This document shows positions 36,702 through 44,856 of a stretch of DNA of 64,000 nucleotides, piece by piece. The translations under genes were made by a program, and so were the position numbers. Origin of the DNA: an uncultured Pseudomonadales bacterium (GTDB lineage Bacteria; Pseudomonadota; Gammaproteobacteria; Pseudomonadales; Azotimanducaceae); NCBI GenBank assembly GCA_937921865.1, contig CAKZWF010000064.1:46886-110885 (forward strand), in the 5' to 3' direction. The notes beneath the pieces were generated by a model. The model was not told the DNA's origin and ran no database searches. It was given only the letters and a program-made list of their open reading frames with translations. The first letter of the stretch is position 1. Each line of letters begins with the position of its first letter.

Positions 36702-37846
36702 CTCGAACCAGCATCCTGTTGTGGTGCTGGTGTGCGCGCCTTCGCCGCCATCAGTGCCTGCTTGAGTTCAGACTCGCATTCAATGAGCTGTTTTTCGGCC
36801 TCGACGCGCTGGAGTTTGCCTTCGTCGGCGATCCGTAATGCATCATCAATGGTGGCGATCAGTGAGTTGTTGGCCTGCTTGACCGCTTCCACGTCAACGA
36901 TTCCGCGCTCAATCTGCTCGCGAATAGTCTTGGTAGACGTATGCAGCGCGTCGGCATTGGCGGTGAGCAGTTCGTTGGTCAAATCGGTAGCGTCCTTGAG
37001 AGTCTCGCCAGCCTCTGCCGAACGAGCGATCGTCACAGCCATCGCAAGCTGCTGTCGCCACAGCGGGATTGTGTTCGCCATGGTTGAGCCTATTTTGCTG
37101 ACCAGAGCTTTATCGTTTTCCTGTACCAGGCGCACCGATGGCAGACTCTGCATGGTGACCTGCCGGGTCAGCTTCAGATCATGTACCCGTCGCTCCAGAT
37201 CATCACGTTTGGCACGAAGATCCCTGAGACTCTGCGCTTTCAGCATATCGCCGCTGCTCTCGGCTTCCCGAGCCAGGGCAGGGAGGTTCTCGGTGTCGAG
37301 GCGCCGCAACCATTCTTCGCCGGCAGCGATATAGACAGCCAGCGACTGGAAATAGCTGAGGGTCTTGTCGTACAGACGATCAAGCATGCCGATGTCCCGC
37401 ATCAGATCGCTGGTGTGCTCGTCCAGACGATTACTTATCCCGTCAATCTGTGCGCGCACCTGTTCATACTGCTGGAGTACGCGGGCAATCGGTTTGGCCC
37501 TGCCGAGCAGTCGAGCAAAAAACCCGGGTTTCTTGCCTGGGTTGAGTTCATCAATAGAAAAGCCTCGCAGCGTCGAGACCATCTCATTGAGAGCCTGTCC
37601 TGCGGGACCGGTGTCTTTGTTACGTACCCCTTCGAGCATTTCGTCTGCAATGGTGGTGACTTCGGTTTGAGCAGATGAGCCGAAAAACAGGATCGAGTTG
37701 CTGTCGTCGATACTCAACTCGGCGATGACCTGATCGATCTCGGCGCGGACTTGCCCGGTCGCTGCGCCATAGTCGACAAGCTCACTGTCCGGCAGCGGCG
37801 ATGTCGGGCTGACGTCCGTGGTGCTGGTATTCGTAGTCTGGCTCAT
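36698..37846 (-). CDS. TelA-family (toxic anion resistance) protein
   Basis: A 382-residue soluble, mainly helical protein. The ATG at 37846 follows AGGAGA and is preferred to the in-frame start 66 bases upstream. Family signatures are SILFFGSSAQTEVTTIADEM near the N-terminus, RLYDKTLSYFQSLAVYIAAG and the C-terminal TIPLWRQQLAMAV with coiled-coil segments around it. TelA/KlaA proteins were linked to tellurite and antimicrobial resistance, but their molecular activity is unclear. It follows the xpaC-like gene by 37 bases, the usual pairing in this family. Confidence 0.92.
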   Translation of the reverse strand: MSQTTNTSTTDVSPTSPLPDSELVDYGAATGQVRAEIDQVIAELSIDDSNSILFFGSSAQTEVTTIADEMLEGVRNKDTGPAGQALNEMVSTLRGFSIDELNPGKKPGFFARLLGRAKPIARVLQQYEQVRAQIDGISNRLDEHTSDLMRDIGMLDRLYDKTLSYFQSLAVYIAAGEEWLRRLDTENLPALAREAESSGDMLKAQSLRDLRAKRDDLERRVHDLKLTRQVTMQSLPSVRLVQENDKALVSKIGSTMANTIPLWRQQLAMAVTIARSAEAGETLKDATDLTNELLTANADALHTSTKTIREQIERGIVDVEAVKQANNSLIATIDDALRIADEGKLQRVEAEKQLIECESELKQALMAAKARTPAPQQDAGSS

Positions 37847-37883
37847 TGTGTTTCTCCTGGATGACAACCATCCGGTTTGATTG

Positions 37884-38714
37884 CTAGACGCCTTCGCGCT
37901 TGAGTCGTGCATTGAGGACTTCTATGTCCACGTCAAGCGAGACCAGATCGTTCTCAAGCAGTTTCAGATGTTGGGTTTCGAAGGTTTGTTCCATGTCGAT
38001 CAGCAGTCGCCGAAAGTTCTCCTCGAGCGGCTTATTGCGAATCTGTCGATGAGTTCGCGCATATTCCGTGGTGACGCGCTCTGCGCTGTCCAGATAGAGG
38101 TTGAGGAAGCGCCGGGCGCGGGAAGCATCGCGGGGATCGCGTTCGATCTCCGCCAGAATGGACTTACCAATCTGGGTAATGCGTCGAAGGCGATCAACAA
38201 ACTCGGGCACGGCAATCGAGCGCGCGGCGGCGTCAATTCCCTGCAGGCGGCCATAAGCGCTCTTCAGCTGCGCGGTGACGGCCTCGACGTCGATGCCGGT
38301 TGCGGTGGATACGTTGAATGACCTGCGCTGGGGGTCTCGACCGTAAAAACACAGATACCCGGTGGCGGCGAGCAGCGCGAACACCAGCATGCCGACAATC
38401 CCGTAACCGCCGGCAGACGCAGCCAGCACTGCACCCACAGAGGTAAGAACCGTGCTTACCAGCTTGAAAGGTACAACCGGTAGATCCAGACGTTCGCCAA
38501 GGAAGTAACGGGCCTCCGCGACCAGTGTTCGCCAGGTGAGCAGCCCCGCCCCGTAGAAGCACACCAGCGCCCCGCTGATCGCTGCGAACCGTGCGAATTC
38601 GCCGGTAAACAGAGCGACTACAAAGGCGATCAGCAGAGGCGTCGGCAGGATGAACAGCGCTGCCGACTTCAATACCGGCGCCCACGCTCGTCCACGTCGC
38701 AGCAGTTTGCTCAC
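37884..38714 (-). CDS. XpaC-like (5-bromo-4-chloroindolyl phosphate hydrolysis) membrane protein
   Basis: A 276-residue protein with about four membrane segments in the first 130 residues (LFILPTPLLIAFVVALF and onwards), followed by a soluble helical domain (GRLQGIDAAARSIAVPEF, FLNLYLDSAERVTTEYAR, ending in a coiled coil). This is the organisation of XpaC-type proteins, which are commonly encoded beside telA. The name reflects an old phenotype and does not define an activity. A tiny putative lipoprotein gene lies 6 bases upstream, making a three-gene unit. Confidence 0.85.
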   Translation of the reverse strand: MSKLLRRGRAWAPVLKSAALFILPTPLLIAFVVALFTGEFARFAAISGALVCFYGAGLLTWRTLVAEARYFLGERLDLPVVPFKLVSTVLTSVGAVLAASAGGYGIVGMLVFALLAATGYLCFYGRDPQRRSFNVSTATGIDVEAVTAQLKSAYGRLQGIDAAARSIAVPEFVDRLRRITQIGKSILAEIERDPRDASRARRFLNLYLDSAERVTTEYARTHRQIRNKPLEENFRRLLIDMEQTFETQHLKLLENDLVSLDVDIEVLNARLKREGV

Positions 38715-38720
38715 AGCGCT

Positions 38721-38855
38721 TCAGTCCTCAAACAGTTCAATGCGCTCGAGCGCGTCTGGCAGTGTAGTTGCCTGGAACAATGCCTGACAGCCCGGTACGC
38801 AAATGGCCACGGTCAGCAGTGCTATGCCCAGGACCCGCAGGGGCAGCTTAGCCAT
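38721..38855 (-). CDS. Small putative lipoprotein upstream of xpaC-like gene
   Basis: A 44-residue reading frame. It starts MAKLPLRVLGIALLTVAIC, has a hydrophobic N-terminus with a Cys in VPGCQA that could be a lipidation site, and ends with ALERIELFED. The proline at position -2 of the presumed lipobox is unusual, and no strong ribosome site is visible. It ends six bases before the xpaC-like start, consistent with co-translation. No homology is recognised; a membrane-anchored accessory of the XpaC-TelA pair is a guess. Confidence 0.5.
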   Translation of the reverse strand: MAKLPLRVLGIALLTVAICVPGCQALFQATTLPDALERIELFED

Positions 38856-38993
38856 GTTCTACCCGATGGTGATGTTGAGCCGAGCCTAGTGCATGCGTTC
38901 TGGGTGGTCCAGTGCCGGTCAACTGCCTGCACCGTGCAGCTATTCGCCCGCTAGGTTCACGGACGCCAGCGAGGAGCCAACCTTGCAGTCGCT

Positions 38994-39593
38994 TCAATTG
39001 CCGAGCAGCTGGCGTTCCGGATGGACTTCAGGTGGTGCTGGCACCAGTTCTGCGATGAAATCAGCCACGTTGTCAGCAACTTTCCGGATTGGTTTGTAGC
39101 CGGGTTTTTCCAGCAGGACGGCGCCGGATTCGTTATCGATGCTCAAAAACAGCTCCGAATCCACTTCGGTGCAGGCAAAAAATACGCTGAAGCCGCTTTT
39201 TGCACGCTGTTTTGCGATCGCGTGGCCAAGCAGGTTTTCGATCAACCGCTCGCGATCTGCATCATTCCACAACAGGATCAGGCTGACGTGGCCGTCCGGC
39301 GCTTTGGCTTCGAGACCCCCTGACCAGTAGGCACCGAAGTAGTCCTTGATGTCGGGATGGACAGTAATCTCCAGCGCGCGCTCCAGCGGCGCGAAGTCTT
39401 CTGCTGTGCTATCGGCGCGGCGTGCCAGGGGTGCCCAGCGAATGCGCTGAATGCCGGGTGCGTCACCAGGTCGGGTGAACGGCTCACCCAGTTCGCAGGG
39501 TGAGCGCCACTGTGGATCAAACGGATCTTCCAGCTCCGGATAGCTGCGTTGATAGTGGCTGACGAAATCACTCAGTGACTGTCGGACGGTCAA
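38994..39593 (-). CDS. syd: Syd, SecY-interacting protein
   Basis: A 199-residue protein. The family core is clear: SPCELGEP (the SPC motif), LERALEITVHPDIKDYFGAYW, ENLLGHAIAKQRAK, and NVADFIAELVP at the end. Syd is a cytoplasmic protein that binds SecY and monitors assembly of the translocon. The start is taken as TTG 39593, which has AAAAGAG seven bases upstream and matches the family N-terminus; an open frame back to 39671 would translate intergenic repeats. It is restricted to gammaproteobacteria, which supports the lineage assignment. It lies downstream of the repeat array, on the same strand as the sigma-factor operon. Confidence 0.88.
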   Translation of the reverse strand: MTVRQSLSDFVSHYQRSYPELEDPFDPQWRSPCELGEPFTRPGDAPGIQRIRWAPLARRADSTAEDFAPLERALEITVHPDIKDYFGAYWSGGLEAKAPDGHVSLILLWNDADRERLIENLLGHAIAKQRAKSGFSVFFACTEVDSELFLSIDNESGAVLLEKPGYKPIRKVADNVADFIAELVPAPPEVHPERQLLGN

Positions 39594-39626
39594 ACGGTTG
39601 CTCTTTTCATTCAGGTTTTTTAATTG

Positions 39627-39745
39627 TTGCTCAGGGCTGATTTTAATCCGCTCAGGGCTGTTTATCCGCAATAATCCGCTCAGGGCTATTTATCCGCTCA
39701 GGGCTATTTATCCGCTCAGGGCTGTTGTTAATCCGCTCAGGGCTG
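39627..39745. repeat. Array of CCGCTCAGGGCT repeats between the metal-sensor gene and syd
   Basis: Copies of ATCCGCTCAGGGCT start at 39646, 39674, 39692, 39710 and 39731, with spacings of 28, 18, 18 and 21 bases, plus a degenerate copy at 39627-39638 and a partial ATCCGC near 39664. On the sense strand of the neighbouring genes the unit is AACAGCCCTGAGCGGAT, and the stop codon of the metal-sensor gene lies inside the first unit. It is not a CRISPR array because there are no spacers of even length. Confidence 0.9.
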
Positions 39746-40210
39746 TACCTGCGGGCGGGGGTGGGGTCGGTGGCTGCGGCCGGGTCGGCCAACGTTCTGC
39801 ACCAGTAGAACCCGTTCTTCCGGCGTCATCAAGGCCGCCAGATCTACCAGTGATTGATTGCCGGCCGCCATGGATTCGCATAAGGCCTCGCGGAACTGAT
39901 CCAGTGACATCTGCAACGCCTGCTTATCCAGAGTTGTTGCGCTCAGTTGCCGACTCAATTGCTGCTGAGCATCCCGAACCCCTCTGGTATTGCTGCGCAT
40001 CATTCGAAAATGGGCGCGGATCGGGTCGCGCAGTTCATCGCGCCGACCTTCCGGCAGTGCTGCAACCAGGCGACTCAGATTCATGGTCGGGTCGAGCCTC
40101 GGTGGTTTGAAGTCACCGGCGGATGCCCGACCGGTGAAAAAGCCCACCATGCCGATATTGACGGCAACGGAAATCACCAGGGCGATGATCAGCCATCGGT
40201 TAGAGGTCAT
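39737..40210 (-). CDS. Periplasmic heavy-metal-sensor-like protein (CnrR/ZraP/CpxP type)
   Basis: A 157-residue protein with an N-terminal membrane helix (WLIIALVISVAVNIGMVGFF), followed by a helical periplasmic domain: LVAALPEGRRDELRDPIRAHF, NTRGVRDAQQQLSRQL, and LMTPEERVLL. This pattern (Pro-Glu-x-R turn and repeated RxxxRxx helices) resembles CnrR/ZraP/CpxP-like sensors and chaperones. The tail PGRSHRPHPRPQVQP is His/Pro-rich and could bind metal. Its start overlaps the anti-sigma gene by 11 bases, so it is the last gene of a sigma/anti-sigma operon and probably its periplasmic sensor. The stop lies in the repeat array. Confidence 0.75.
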   Translation of the reverse strand: MTSNRWLIIALVISVAVNIGMVGFFTGRASAGDFKPPRLDPTMNLSRLVAALPEGRRDELRDPIRAHFRMMRSNTRGVRDAQQQLSRQLSATTLDKQALQMSLDQFREALCESMAAGNQSLVDLAALMTPEERVLLVQNVGRPGRSHRPHPRPQVQP

Positions 40211-40637
40211 AGTTGAACTCCTCGTAGCTGGTGGTCAGGGCAAGCAGGCTGATCTCATCTGCCATTTCGTCGTCCAGGTTTAGGGTCATTGTGAAGCCCA
40301 GAGCAAAGCCGACAAGCAGCGGCAGACTGCCGGCCAGCACCGGCCGCCACAGCGAGGCTGTGAACCATGCGCTGAGTTGTTCCCAGAAGTCTTCTGGTGT
40401 GCGGCTGGCGATTTGTGCTGTCAGGGTGGCGGGTGCGCTCGGCACAGGCAGCGCGCGTAACAGTCCCTGCAGTTTGTCTGCCAGGGCGAACTCTGCCTGA
40501 GCTTGTGCCGATGCCGCCAACAGGGTTCGTGCGCTTGCTGCTTCGGCAGGTGGCCAGTCATCCAGGTTGGTGCCCCAGCGGTCAAGATTGTCGCTGAAAC
40601 CATCCAGGACGTTTGTCTGGTCGGATCTGTCAGTCAT
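40200..40637 (-). CDS. Putative anti-sigma factor
   Basis: A 145-residue protein with an acidic N-terminal cytoplasmic part (about 1-95; LDRWGTNLDDWPPAEAASAR) and one membrane helix (LAGSLPLLVGFALGF, about 102-118), then a short periplasmic tail. The layout and its position directly after an ECF sigma gene, with an eight-base overlap, mark it as the cognate membrane anti-sigma factor. No zinc-binding HxxxCxxC motif of the ZAS class is present. The LDRWPxxxxxxARxLL-like pattern occurs in related proteins next to CnrR-like sensors. Confidence 0.72.
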   Translation of the reverse strand: MTDRSDQTNVLDGFSDNLDRWGTNLDDWPPAEAASARTLLAASAQAQAEFALADKLQGLLRALPVPSAPATLTAQIASRTPEDFWEQLSAWFTASLWRPVLAGSLPLLVGFALGFTMTLNLDDEMADEISLLALTTSYEEFNYDL

Positions 40638-41277
40638 TGTTGTCTCCTTGTGCGAGGCCCTGGCGTAACGCTCGGCGAGCCCTCGCCAGCAGCGACTCCA
40701 AAGCCCGAACTTTGATGCCGAGAATGTGCGCAGCGTCAGCGTTGCTGAAGCCCTGCAGCTGACACAACACTAAAGCGGCGCGCTGATTCTCCGGCAGGCG
40801 ACCGATCTGAATTTCAACGTTGGTCAGCGCGTCGCTGGCGATCTGTGCGGTTTCCAGTTCTACGCTTGTCAGCTGTTCTGGCATCGCTGTATCCAGAGTA
40901 TCCAGCGCGACGCCGTCACTGGATCGGAGTTTGCGGAAACTGTCGATACAGGCGTTGTGGGCGATGCGCGCAATCCAGGTGCTCGCCTGTACACGGTTCG
41001 GCTGATAGCTGCGGGCGCGGCGCCAGACCCGGAAAAACGTATCCTGAAGCAGGTCTTCAGCGTCCTGGGCGGACCGGGTCAGGCGCAACAGATAGCCGTA
41101 GATCCGGTCAGCGTGTCTGTGCACGAGTGCGGCATAGGCTTTTTCATCGCCGCTGGCGACAGCCAGCAGCAACTGATCGTCATCCGCGGGCGCAGCCGTT
41201 TCATCAGCCGTTTTGCGCGTTGTGGGCACTGACGGTGATCGATCAGCCGCCGTTGGTATTTCTGTCAGAACGACCAC
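40630..41277 (-). CDS. ECF-family RNA polymerase sigma factor
   Basis: Contains sigma region 2 (DRIYGYLLRLTRSAQDAEDL, then LLQDTFFRVWRRA) and region 4 (LPENQRAALVLCQLQGFSN followed by ADAAHILGIKVRALESLLAR). The start is uncertain: GTG 41277 has AGGAAG nine bases upstream and overlaps the EF-hand gene by 35 bases, while another GTG at 41229 lacks a ribosome site. With 41277 the protein has 215 residues, including an unstructured N-terminus of about 35. It directs RNA polymerase to a stress regulon that is not identified here. Located between the EF-hand and anti-sigma genes. Confidence 0.88.
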   Translation of the reverse strand: MVVLTEIPTAADRSPSVPTTRKTADETAAPADDDQLLLAVASGDEKAYAALVHRHADRIYGYLLRLTRSAQDAEDLLQDTFFRVWRRARSYQPNRVQASTWIARIAHNACIDSFRKLRSSDGVALDTLDTAMPEQLTSVELETAQIASDALTNVEIQIGRLPENQRAALVLCQLQGFSNADAAHILGIKVRALESLLARARRALRQGLAQGDNND

Positions 41278-41824
41278 TGTTGAGTTCTTCCTGGGTGATC
41301 GTGCCATCGCCGTTGGTGTCGCGCGCCGCCAGTCTGCTGGGTGGGAACTCTTCAATGGTCAGCACCCCGTCGTCGTTGGCATCGAGACGGCTGAAAGCGC
41401 GCTGGTGGCCGAGAGTTTGTCTGACGGCCTGCTGATTGGCGCTGGAAAACTCGTCCCGGGACAGTGAATCGTCTCCATTACTGTCCAGCAGATCGAACAT
41501 TTCTTCGGCCCTGTTCTGCCGGGCGCTGGTGTCGGGATTTTGCCGATTTGAGCGGTGAGATTTGTGGCCGCCCGGTCCGCGATTGCTGCGGGCTGGCCGT
41601 TCCACTGCGGAGAACTCCTGTTCGGTGATCATGCCATCCCCATCAGCGTCAGCTTTCGCAAAGGCCTCTGCCGCCCGGGCTTCCAGAGTGGCCACGTCAA
41701 TGGGCGGGCGCGGCGGCTGCGCAACGCTGGTGCCAGCACCTAGCAGCAGTGCGCCCGCCACCAGAGCTTTGCGGATCTGGTTGGTTGCTGGTCGGGGCAG
41801 AACAGTGTTGGTGGTGCGACTCAT
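41243..41824 (-). CDS. Exported EF-hand calcium-binding protein
   Basis: A 193-residue protein with a signal peptide (RKALVAGALLLGAGTSVA, cut before QPP). It has four EF-hand-like calcium loops: DADGDGMITEQE, DSNGDDSLSRDE, DANDDGVLTIEE and DTNGDGTITQEE, each 12 residues with acidic positions 1, 3, 5 and 12. The region between the first two is basic (NRGPGGHKSHRSNR). It should bind Ca2+ in the periplasm. It is the first gene of the unit leading to the sigma factor, and AAGGAA precedes its ATG. It may sense or buffer calcium for the sigma/anti-sigma pair. Confidence 0.92.
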   Translation of the reverse strand: MSRTTNTVLPRPATNQIRKALVAGALLLGAGTSVAQPPRPPIDVATLEARAAEAFAKADADGDGMITEQEFSAVERPARSNRGPGGHKSHRSNRQNPDTSARQNRAEEMFDLLDSNGDDSLSRDEFSSANQQAVRQTLGHQRAFSRLDANDDGVLTIEEFPPSRLAARDTNGDGTITQEELNSGRSDRNTNGG

Positions 41825-41894
41825 CTCGGTTCCTTAATTCGTCTCGTGTGCGGGTATATACGTCACTCGCGGTAAAACCCGTCGCTCCCCTGAC

Positions 41895-42392
<498 letters not shown>

Positions 42393-42538
42393 TGGGCGGC
42401 CTTAAGGTCCAGCCGGCTTGGGCTTAAAAAGTTGTTAGGAGCGCCGGCTATATGGCTTTTCAGTCTAACGCTCCGATCTGCACTGCGTATACTTTTTCGG
42501 ACACTCTTTGCCAACAGCTTTTCAGGAAGGGGGCTTTT

Positions 42539-43090
42539 GTGCGCAGACTCTACTATGTCGCAGACGATCTTGAGACGTCGCAGCGTATCTCGGATGAGTT
42601 GCATTCTGGAGGTATCAGTGACTGGAATTTTCATGTCCTGACGAAAGATATAGACGGCCTGTATCGACACCATATTAATTCGGCAACGCCCATCCATGAG
42701 CTTGATATCGTTCATACCGGTGAACGCTGGGCCATGGTGGGTGCGCTGGTTTGTTTTGTGGTTGCGCTGGCAATCCATCTCAGCGGCGCACTGCCCTGGT
42801 CAACCAGTTCGGTGAGCGTACTGCTGTTTACGCTGGTGGGTGGTCTGTTCGGTGCCTGGCAGGGTGGTATGGTCGGGTTGACGCGAGAGAACTACAAAAT
42901 TGAACCCTTTCATGAGGACATCGAAGCTGGCAGATATCTGGTGATGGTTGACGTAAGCGACGAAAACAAAGCCAGGGTTCGGGAAATCATGAATATGCAG
43001 TTTCCCGACGTACGCTTCTGTGGCCGCGATACTACGCTGATCAACCCTTTCAAGCGTCCCCAGCGGATCTACCATCAGACCACCCACTGA
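42539..43090 (+). CDS. Hypothetical membrane protein with two helices
   Basis: The GTG at 42539 follows AGGAAGGGGG, so it is preferred to the frame start at 42452. The 183-residue product has a soluble N-terminal part (VRRLYYVADDLETSQRISDEL), two membrane segments (WAMVGALVCFVVALAIHL and VLLFTLVGGLFGAWQGG, about 62-110) with a glycine-rich second helix, and a C-terminal soluble domain (RYLVMVDVSDENKARVREIM). The N- and C-terminal parts resemble small ligand-binding domains on either side of a hairpin, but no function is known. It is convergent with mtnA, with a hairpin between them. Confidence 0.65.
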   Translation: MRRLYYVADDLETSQRISDELHSGGISDWNFHVLTKDIDGLYRHHINSATPIHELDIVHTGERWAMVGALVCFVVALAIHLSGALPWSTSSVSVLLFTLVGGLFGAWQGGMVGLTRENYKIEPFHEDIEAGRYLVMVDVSDENKARVREIMNMQFPDVRFCGRDTTLINPFKRPQRIYHQTTH

Positions 43091-43094
43091 GTGT

Positions 43095-43125
43095 GGGCGC
43101 AAAGCCTCAAGGGTTGAGAGCGCCC
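43095..43125. terminator. Possible bidirectional terminator hairpin
   Basis: GGGCGC and GCGCCC form an outer stem, and CTCAA-GGG-TTGAG an inner stem, in the 39-base gap between two convergent genes. There is no clear U-run on either side. Confidence 0.4.
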
Positions 43126-43129
43126 CAGT

Positions 43130-44155
43130 TCAGTCCGGGTGTTTGGGTTGACCTGTTAACAGCGGTCCGAGCGGATTTTCCGATGCGTAGTCAAGCAGGC
43201 CCAGGTCCGTCACCAGACCAGTCACCAGTGCCGCCGGGGTCACATCGAACGCCGGATTGAGTGCTTTTACATCCGCAGCCCTGCCGCCGGTGACTTCGTC
43301 TGCAGAGCGTTGTTCAATAGGCACGTCTGCGCCGGTCGGGGTGTCCGGATCGAAAGTTGAAGACGGACAGGCGACGTAAAACGGTATCCGGTAGTGGTGG
43401 CAGAGCACTGCCAGATTGAGGGTGCCGATTTTGTTGACCACATCGCCGTTAGCGGTCACCCGATCGGTACCTACCAGAACCAGGTCGATTTCTCCCTGTG
43501 CAATAAGCGACGCAGCAGCATTGTCGCAGATCAGGGTGACATCGATGCCAGCCTGATCGAGTTCCCAGGCAGTGAGTCTGGCGCCCTGCAGCAGAGGCCG
43601 GGTTTCGTCTGCAAAAACTTTGAATCTGATGCCGTCCTGGTGACTCAGATACATAGGCGCGGTGGCGGTACCCAGCTCAGATACTGCCAGCGCACCGGCA
43701 TTGCAGTGGGTGAGCACCCGGCAGCCAGGGGTTATGAGCCGTCTGCCGGCATTGCCTATCGCCCGGCAGATCTGCCGGTCCTGTTCGTGAATGGTTTGTG
43801 CCTCCCGCGCCAGAGCCTCCAGTCCGCCGCCCGCACGGCTGACCGCGAGCAGGCGATTTACCGCCCAGGCCAGATTGACCGCGGTGGGTCTGGCGGCTTT
43901 CAGCGCGGTACCGGCCGTTTCGATGACCTGGTTCAGTTCGTCCGCCGGTGCCTGTTTTGCGCAGACAATCAGAGCATAGGCCGCCGCGATGCCAATTGCC
44001 GGAGCGCCTCGGACAGACAGGGTGGAGATAGCCTGGCAGGCGTCATCGAGACTGGTGATATCGAGGTAGCAGGTGGTTTCCGGCAGCTGGCGCTGATCCA
44101 GCAGGCGCAGCTGCAGATTGCTTTCATCCCAGACAATGGCAGCCGGTAGCGTCAT
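43130..44155 (-). CDS. mtnA: S-methyl-5-thioribose-1-phosphate isomerase
   Basis: A 341-residue MtnA. Signatures include SVRGAPAIGIAAAYA near the N-terminus, the active-site region VLTHCNAGALAVSELGTA with the conserved Cys, and the catalytic Asp in GTDRVTANGDVVNKIGTL. It converts methylthioribose-1-phosphate to the ribulose form in methionine salvage. Its ATG overlaps the stop of an upstream class II aldolase-like gene (ATGA), so the two are coupled. No mtnC, mtnD, phosphorylase or kinase is in this window, so the pathway is incomplete here. Confidence 0.92.
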   Translation of the reverse strand: MTLPAAIVWDESNLQLRLLDQRQLPETTCYLDITSLDDACQAISTLSVRGAPAIGIAAAYALIVCAKQAPADELNQVIETAGTALKAARPTAVNLAWAVNRLLAVSRAGGGLEALAREAQTIHEQDRQICRAIGNAGRRLITPGCRVLTHCNAGALAVSELGTATAPMYLSHQDGIRFKVFADETRPLLQGARLTAWELDQAGIDVTLICDNAAASLIAQGEIDLVLVGTDRVTANGDVVNKIGTLNLAVLCHHYRIPFYVACPSSTFDPDTPTGADVPIEQRSADEVTGGRAADVKALNPAFDVTPAALVTGLVTDLGLLDYASENPLGPLLTGQPKHPD

Positions 44156-44796
44156 AAGGTTTGCCGGGCGGATAGCGCTTTTGCCAGGTAGGTTACCAGC
44201 AAGCCGCCAGCATCCCGGGCGCTGGCACCGCAGCTGAATATGCCGTCCTGATGGCCCAGGCTGGCAAACAGGATGGGTCTTGAGTGATGGCGTTCAAACA
44301 GTTCAGCGACAGCGCTGACCATGTCCGAACTGCCGTAGACCACGTCTTCCGGGGTGCAGGGCAGCGCCAGAGCGCTGGCTGCTGCCCACAGTTCCGGACT
44401 ATGGCAGTGGAAAACCCACTGCACTCTTGGATCACTGTGGTAGATCATTGCGTGGGTCATCGCTTCAGACGACGGCGGCAGTTCACCTTCGGCATCGATC
44501 CAGAAACGCTGCAGAGAGCAGTTGGTAATCCTGACCATGTGCTCAAGGCCTAGTTGGCTTTCACCACTGCTCTGGCTGGCGGTAATAATGAATTCGTCGG
44601 GCCGTTCCGGGTCCCGCAAAGACAGATTGCCATAGCCCAGGCCTTCATAACGATCCGGGTGCTGGCCAAGCAGTTCCAGCTTACGCAACAGCACCCGCCA
44701 GCCGGCGAGTTCCCGAAACTGGGTTTCTTCGAGCACGGCCACGGCAGGTGGCTGTAGATCGTAAGCGAAGCGAATAATGCCTTCAGCAAGCGTCAT
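44152..44796 (-). CDS. Class II aldolase/adducin-family protein (MtnB-like or Ald2-like)
   Basis: A 214-residue protein starting at ATG 44796 (MTLAEGIIRFAYDL); the open frame extending to 45192 would run antisense through the TauD gene and is not used. The zinc site is visible in VFHCHSPELW and in SLGHQDGIF, and YEGLGYGNLSLR plus IITASQSSG give the substrate side of class II aldolases. Coupling to mtnA suggests it acts on methylthioribulose-1-phosphate, as a dehydratase (MtnB) or as an aldolase as in the DHAP shunt. The sequence is divergent enough that the reaction stays open. Confidence 0.72.
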   Translation of the reverse strand: MTLAEGIIRFAYDLQPPAVAVLEETQFRELAGWRVLLRKLELLGQHPDRYEGLGYGNLSLRDPERPDEFIITASQSSGESQLGLEHMVRITNCSLQRFWIDAEGELPPSSEAMTHAMIYHSDPRVQWVFHCHSPELWAAASALALPCTPEDVVYGSSDMVSAVAELFERHHSRPILFASLGHQDGIFSCGASARDAGGLLVTYLAKALSARQTL

Positions 44797-44856
44797 TGGG
44801 TAAGATCTCAGCTGAGCTGTTGTGAATGCAAAGAATGCCACGATGGGAGTGAAAAG

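Noticed and set aside
39627..39745. CRISPR array
   Set aside because: The repeats are 14-18 bases and tandem, with no unique spacers of regular length and no cas genes.
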